7,896 nt of DNA from an uncultured Erysipelotrichaceae bacterium (lineage in GTDB: Bacteria > Bacillota_I > Bacilli_A > RF39 > UBA660). The notes under the pieces are model-generated. The model did not search any database, was not told the origin of the DNA, and saw only the letters and a list, made by a program, of their open reading frames with translations. Made by a program: the position numbers and the translations under genes. The stretch's first letter is position 1. The number at the start of each line of letters is the position of its first letter. The stretch lies in the NCBI GenBank assembly GCA_902797105.1, contig CADBRL010000057.1:1-7896 (forward strand). Direction: 5' to 3'. Positions 5,659 to 7,896 of this stretch are shown in pieces.

Positions 5659-6508
5659 TTTTATCAATATACTCCTTTACTGCATCTATTGTTTTATTAA
5701 AATCCTCAAAATTTACATCAAACCATTTAATATCCATTTTATTATTAAACCATGTATACTGTCTTTTAGCATAATGTCTACTATTCTTTTTTATTAAATT
5801 TATAGCTTCCTCTAATGATACATTACCATTTAAATAATTAATTATTTCCTTGTAACCAATTGCTCTTTTAAGTATCATACTATCTGGATATTTTTGATAT
5901 AAAGTTTTTACTTCATCTATTAAACCATTTTTAAGCATTTTATCTACTCTATTATTAATTATTTCATATAATTTATCTCTATCAGTTGTAAGCCCAATAA
6001 ATATACTATCCTTATAAAGTAAAACTGGCTCTACAATTTCTTCATTCTTTCTTTTTAAAAATCTTTCTAATCTTACTCGATTATTTTTATCAATATTACA
6101 ATTTTTATCTTTTTTTAATGCTAAATCATACAATTTAGCTGTTGAATATGTGCTATAATCAGTATCTTCTTCATCATCGTAAAATCTGTAATCATATGCG
6201 GCAGCAGTTGCATAAAGCCCAGTTCCTCCAACAATAATTAAGTTTCTATCACTATATTTTGTAAATAACTCTCTTAAATCTTTTTGATAATCTTTTACAC
6301 TATATTCTTCATCTGGATTTTTTATATCAAAAAGGAAATGAGTTATATTTTCTTTTTCTTCGTCAGTTACTTTAGCACTTCCAATATCAAGCCCTTTATA
6401 AATTTGCACTGCATCACAATTTATAACATCTGCATTTAAATATTTAGCTAAAGCTATACTTAATTTTGTTTTACCAACACCCGTAGGTCCCATTATAAAT
6501 ACTTTCAT
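5651..6508 (-). CDS. miaA: tRNA dimethylallyltransferase MiaA
   Basis: 285 residues from ATG 6508. MiaA transfers a dimethylallyl group to N6 of A37 in tRNAs reading UNN codons (i6A37, the precursor of ms2i6A). Features: P-loop GPTGVGKT (7-14), the region after it CDAVQIYKGLDIGSAK (31-46), GGTGLY (94-99), the insert domain (about 115-160), AIGYKE (216-221) and RHYAKRQYTWFN (244-255). The usual DSxQvY is DAVQIY here, Ser replaced by Ala. ATG 6508 is chosen because the core begins at once (MKVFIMGPTG) and GTGAT precedes it by four bases; ATG 6514 and GTG 6517 are alternatives, but the predicted transcript starts about there. First gene of a two-gene unit with the glycosidase. Hfq, often beside miaA in other bacteria, is absent. 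Confidence 0.96.
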   Translation of the reverse strand: MKVFIMGPTGVGKTKLSIALAKYLNADVINCDAVQIYKGLDIGSAKVTDEEKENITHFLFDIKNPDEEYSVKDYQKDLRELFTKYSDRNLIIVGGTGLYATAAAYDYRFYDDEEDTDYSTYSTAKLYDLALKKDKNCNIDKNNRVRLERFLKRKNEEIVEPVLLYKDSIFIGLTTDRDKLYEIINNRVDKMLKNGLIDEVKTLYQKYPDSMILKRAIGYKEIINYLNGNVSLEEAINLIKKNSRHYAKRQYTWFNNKMDIKWFDVNFEDFNKTIDAVKEYIDKNE

Positions 6509-6523
6509 AGACATCACATAATT

Positions 6524-6552
6524 ATTTTATCAAATTTTTATATAAAAGTCAT
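6524..6552 (-). promoter_or_regulatory. miaA promoter
   Basis: On the minus strand: -35 ATGACT (6547-6552, 4 of 6), a 17-base spacer, -10 TAAAAT (6524-6529, 5 of 6) with TTTGA in front (extended -10). It predicts a start near 6517 and a leader of only about ten bases before ATG 6508. Confidence 0.5.
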
Positions 6553-6605
6553 TAAAATAATATATAATTTAATAATATGTGCATTCAAAGATGTGTAACT
6601 TAATA

Positions 6606-6634
6606 TTGAAATGTTTGCTTAATCTTGATATGAT
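6606..6634 (+). promoter_or_regulatory. tmcAL promoter
   Basis: -35 TTGAAA (6606-6611, 5 of 6), a 17-base spacer and -10 TATGAT (6629-6634, 5 of 6). The start would be near 6641. It lies inside the open frame that continues upstream of tmcAL to a GTG at 6579, which argues that this upstream stretch is not translated. Confidence 0.6.
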
Positions 6635-6686
6635 AGTTGTAGAAAAACGTCGAAATGGCTCTGAAAAAATAAATGACGTCATGTTT

Positions 6687-6694
6687 GGAAGTGA
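6687..6694 (+). promoter_or_regulatory. Ribosome binding site that decides the tmcAL start
   Basis: GGAAGTGA matches GGAGGTGA at 7 of 8 positions and stands seven bases before TTG 6702. None of the in-frame ATG or GTG codons further up (6579, 6591, 6630, 6681) has a comparable site. Confidence 0.5.
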
Positions 6695-6701
6695 AAATAA
6701 T

Positions 6702-7820
6702 TTGAAAAAGTTAAATAATGAATTCGTAGAAATAATAGGAATAATAGCAGAATATAATCCTTTTCATAATGGTCATATATATCATATAGAAAAAATTAAA
6801 GAAAAATATCCAAACTCAATTATAATTCTTGTAATAAATGGTTATTTTCTAGAACGTGGGGAAATATCACTACTTTCTAAAGAAAATAAAACTAATATAG
6901 TTTTAAATAATAAAGTAAATATAGTAATAGAACTTCCACTTGTTTATGGGACACAATCAGCAGATACCTTTGCGGATGAAAGTATTAAATTACTTAATAG
7001 AATACATGTTACGAAAATTATTTTTGGCAGCGAAAGTAATAATATAGATTTACTTAAAAAGTTAGCCCAAAAACAACTTGAACCAGAATTTGATATTTTA
7101 GTAAAAAAATACCTAAAAGAAGGTATTAATTATCCTACTGCACTTGCTAAAGCTACAAACATAGATTTTGACTATAAACCAAATGACTTACTAGGAATAT
7201 CATATATAAAATCAATTATAAAAAATAAATATAATATTGAAGCCGAATGTATCAAAAGAACTAGTGCATATCATGATTTGGAAAGTAATGATGAAATAAT
7301 AAGTGCATCAAATATTAGAAATAAATTAAAATCAAATGAAGATATAAACAAGTATCTACCTAGTTATGTAATAGATGATTTAATTAGAATAAATAAAGAC
7401 ATGTATTTTAAACTTTTGAAATATAAAATAATTACTGATGAAAATCTTAATACATATTTAGATGTAGATGAAGGAATAGAATATAGACTTAAGAAAAATA
7501 TCATTAATGCTAATACTTTAGATGAATTTATAGAAAAAATTAAAACTAAAAGATATACTTATAATAAATTAAATAGAATGTTCATACATATCCTTATAGG
7601 TTTAAAAAAACAAGATAATAAGGATAAACAAGATTATTTAAGAATTTTAGGTTTTGATGCATTAGGAAAAAAACATTTACAAAAATTTAATATCAAAAGT
7701 TATTTTAAACAAACAAAAATTTATGATTATGAACTTAAAGCTAGTTTATTATATGATTTAATAAATGATACAAATACTTATGAATTTGAAACAAAAAACA
7801 AGCCAATCATTAAAGATTAG
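6702..7820 (+). CDS. tmcAL: tRNA(Met) cytidine acetate ligase TmcAL (YlbM family)
   Basis: 372 residues from TTG 6702. TmcAL activates acetate with ATP and acetylates the wobble C34 of elongator tRNA-Met (ac4C34), which keeps AUG and AUA decoding apart. It has a nucleotidyltransferase core: GIIAEYNPFHNGH (13-25, with the HxGH-type HNGH at 22-25), the family block around NGYFLERGE (47-55, usually SGNFxQRGE), ELPLVYGTQSA (78-88), FGSE (108-111), KRTSAYHD (186-193) and SASNIR (201-206). The C-terminal part is shorter than in Bacillus, where the protein is about 415 residues. The frame stays open up to GTG 6579 (413 codons), but relatives begin just before GIIxEYNPF, the promoter at 6606-6634 lies in the extension, and the ribosome site fits TTG 6702. 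It is divergent from miaA and ends in a terminator. Confidence 0.93.
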   Translation: MKKLNNEFVEIIGIIAEYNPFHNGHIYHIEKIKEKYPNSIIILVINGYFLERGEISLLSKENKTNIVLNNKVNIVIELPLVYGTQSADTFADESIKLLNRIHVTKIIFGSESNNIDLLKKLAQKQLEPEFDILVKKYLKEGINYPTALAKATNIDFDYKPNDLLGISYIKSIIKNKYNIEAECIKRTSAYHDLESNDEIISASNIRNKLKSNEDINKYLPSYVIDDLIRINKDMYFKLLKYKIITDENLNTYLDVDEGIEYRLKKNIINANTLDEFIEKIKTKRYTYNKLNRMFIHILIGLKKQDNKDKQDYLRILGFDALGKKHLQKFNIKSYFKQTKIYDYELKASLLYDLINDTNTYEFETKNKPIIKD

Positions 7821-7832
7821 TTTGTTTTTATT
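7795..7832. terminator. Terminator between tmcAL and the polC-like gene
   Basis: The hairpin pairs 7795-7808 with 7815-7828 (one mismatch, one G-U; loop ATTAAA). It includes the tmcAL stop codon, and T-rich sequence follows on the plus strand (7825-7833). On the minus strand the same arm leads into T6 (plus-strand A6 at 7793-7798), so it can also serve the convergent gene. Confidence 0.75.
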
Positions 7833-7834
7833 TA

Positions 7835-7896
7835 TTAGAATAAACTAAGTTGAGCAGATTCAGGCATTCCTTCGAAAACTCCGAGTTCACGCAATG
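7835..7896 (-). CDS. polC: C-terminal end of DNA polymerase III PolC (partial)
   Basis: Only the last 19 codons and the TAA stop are in the window; the gene runs off the right edge. The residues are LRELGVFEGMPESAQLSLF. From memory, PolC, the Gram-positive replicative DNA polymerase with built-in proofreading exonuclease, ends with a helix of the LxxLG type and then (L/M)PExxQLSLF, so the match is good though short. Another protein ending in QLSLF cannot be excluded. Its codons (CGT, CTC, TTC, GGA) are less AT-biased than neighbouring genes, as in a highly conserved gene. It is convergent with tmcAL and shares its terminator. Confidence 0.7.
   Translation of the reverse strand, partial: LRELGVFEGMPESAQLSLF

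Noticed and set aside
6606..6730. Partial duplication of the TmcAL FGSE segment in the upstream open frame (FGSENN...LKKL versus FGSESNN...LLKKL)
   Set aside because: Similarity is short, and the GGAAGTGA there is better explained as a ribosome site; the stretch contains the promoter.

Overview
The window looks like chromosome from a very AT-rich, low-GC Gram-positive bacterium (Bacillota; by eye roughly a quarter G+C). Three things suggest this: a tail that reads like the C-terminus of the Gram-positive replicative polymerase PolC, Shine-Dalgarno sites of the GAGGTG/AAGGAG type, and genes of Bacillus-like families (Obg, TmcAL, MiaA, TrmB, RuvA). Tryptophan is encoded by TGG in all intact genes, so there is no sign of the mycoplasma code. 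A lineage near the Mollicutes/Erysipelotrichia or an uncultured gut Bacilli group would fit, but that is inference.

Layout. (1) 36-1071, minus strand: ruvA followed 7 bp later by a type IV pilin-like gene, driven by a promoter at 1087-1115. (2) 1072-1403: the gap between obg and ruvA, holding the ruvA promoter, an unrecognised 110-codon plus-strand frame and the obg terminator. (3) 1404-2669, minus: obg. (4) 2670-2972, about 300 bases without a protein gene: the obg promoter, a GC-rich plus-strand terminator hairpin (2744-2788), an inverted repeat, and a near-consensus plus-strand promoter that runs straight into a second terminator hairpin, predicting an RNA of about 48 nt. (5) 2973-3537, minus: a broken gene for a CdiA-C-terminal-like PD-(D/E)xK nuclease, interrupted by two one-base losses in A6 runs. 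(6) 3538-3752: divergent promoters for that gene and for trmB, with a palindrome over the trmB -35 region. (7) 3753-4391, plus: trmB, sharing a bidirectional terminator with the convergent operon miaA > membrane-anchored phosphodiester glycosidase (4420-6508, minus). (8) 6606-7820, plus: tmcAL, divergent from miaA, with its own promoter inside what would otherwise look like an N-terminal extension. (9) 7835-7896, minus: the last 19 codons of a gene that is probably polC.

Most of the window is housekeeping. Three of the genes modify tRNA: TrmB makes m7G46, MiaA makes i6A37 and TmcAL makes ac4C34 of elongator tRNA-Met. Obg acts in ribosome assembly and RuvA in Holliday-junction branch migration. 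The accessory part is 2740-3655: the damaged toxin-type nuclease and the unexplained plus-strand hairpin transcripts facing its 3' end. No complete new defence or mobile system is visible. The most interesting candidate is this toxin-domain gene, with restorable frameshifts and a predicted antisense RNA over its stop codon.
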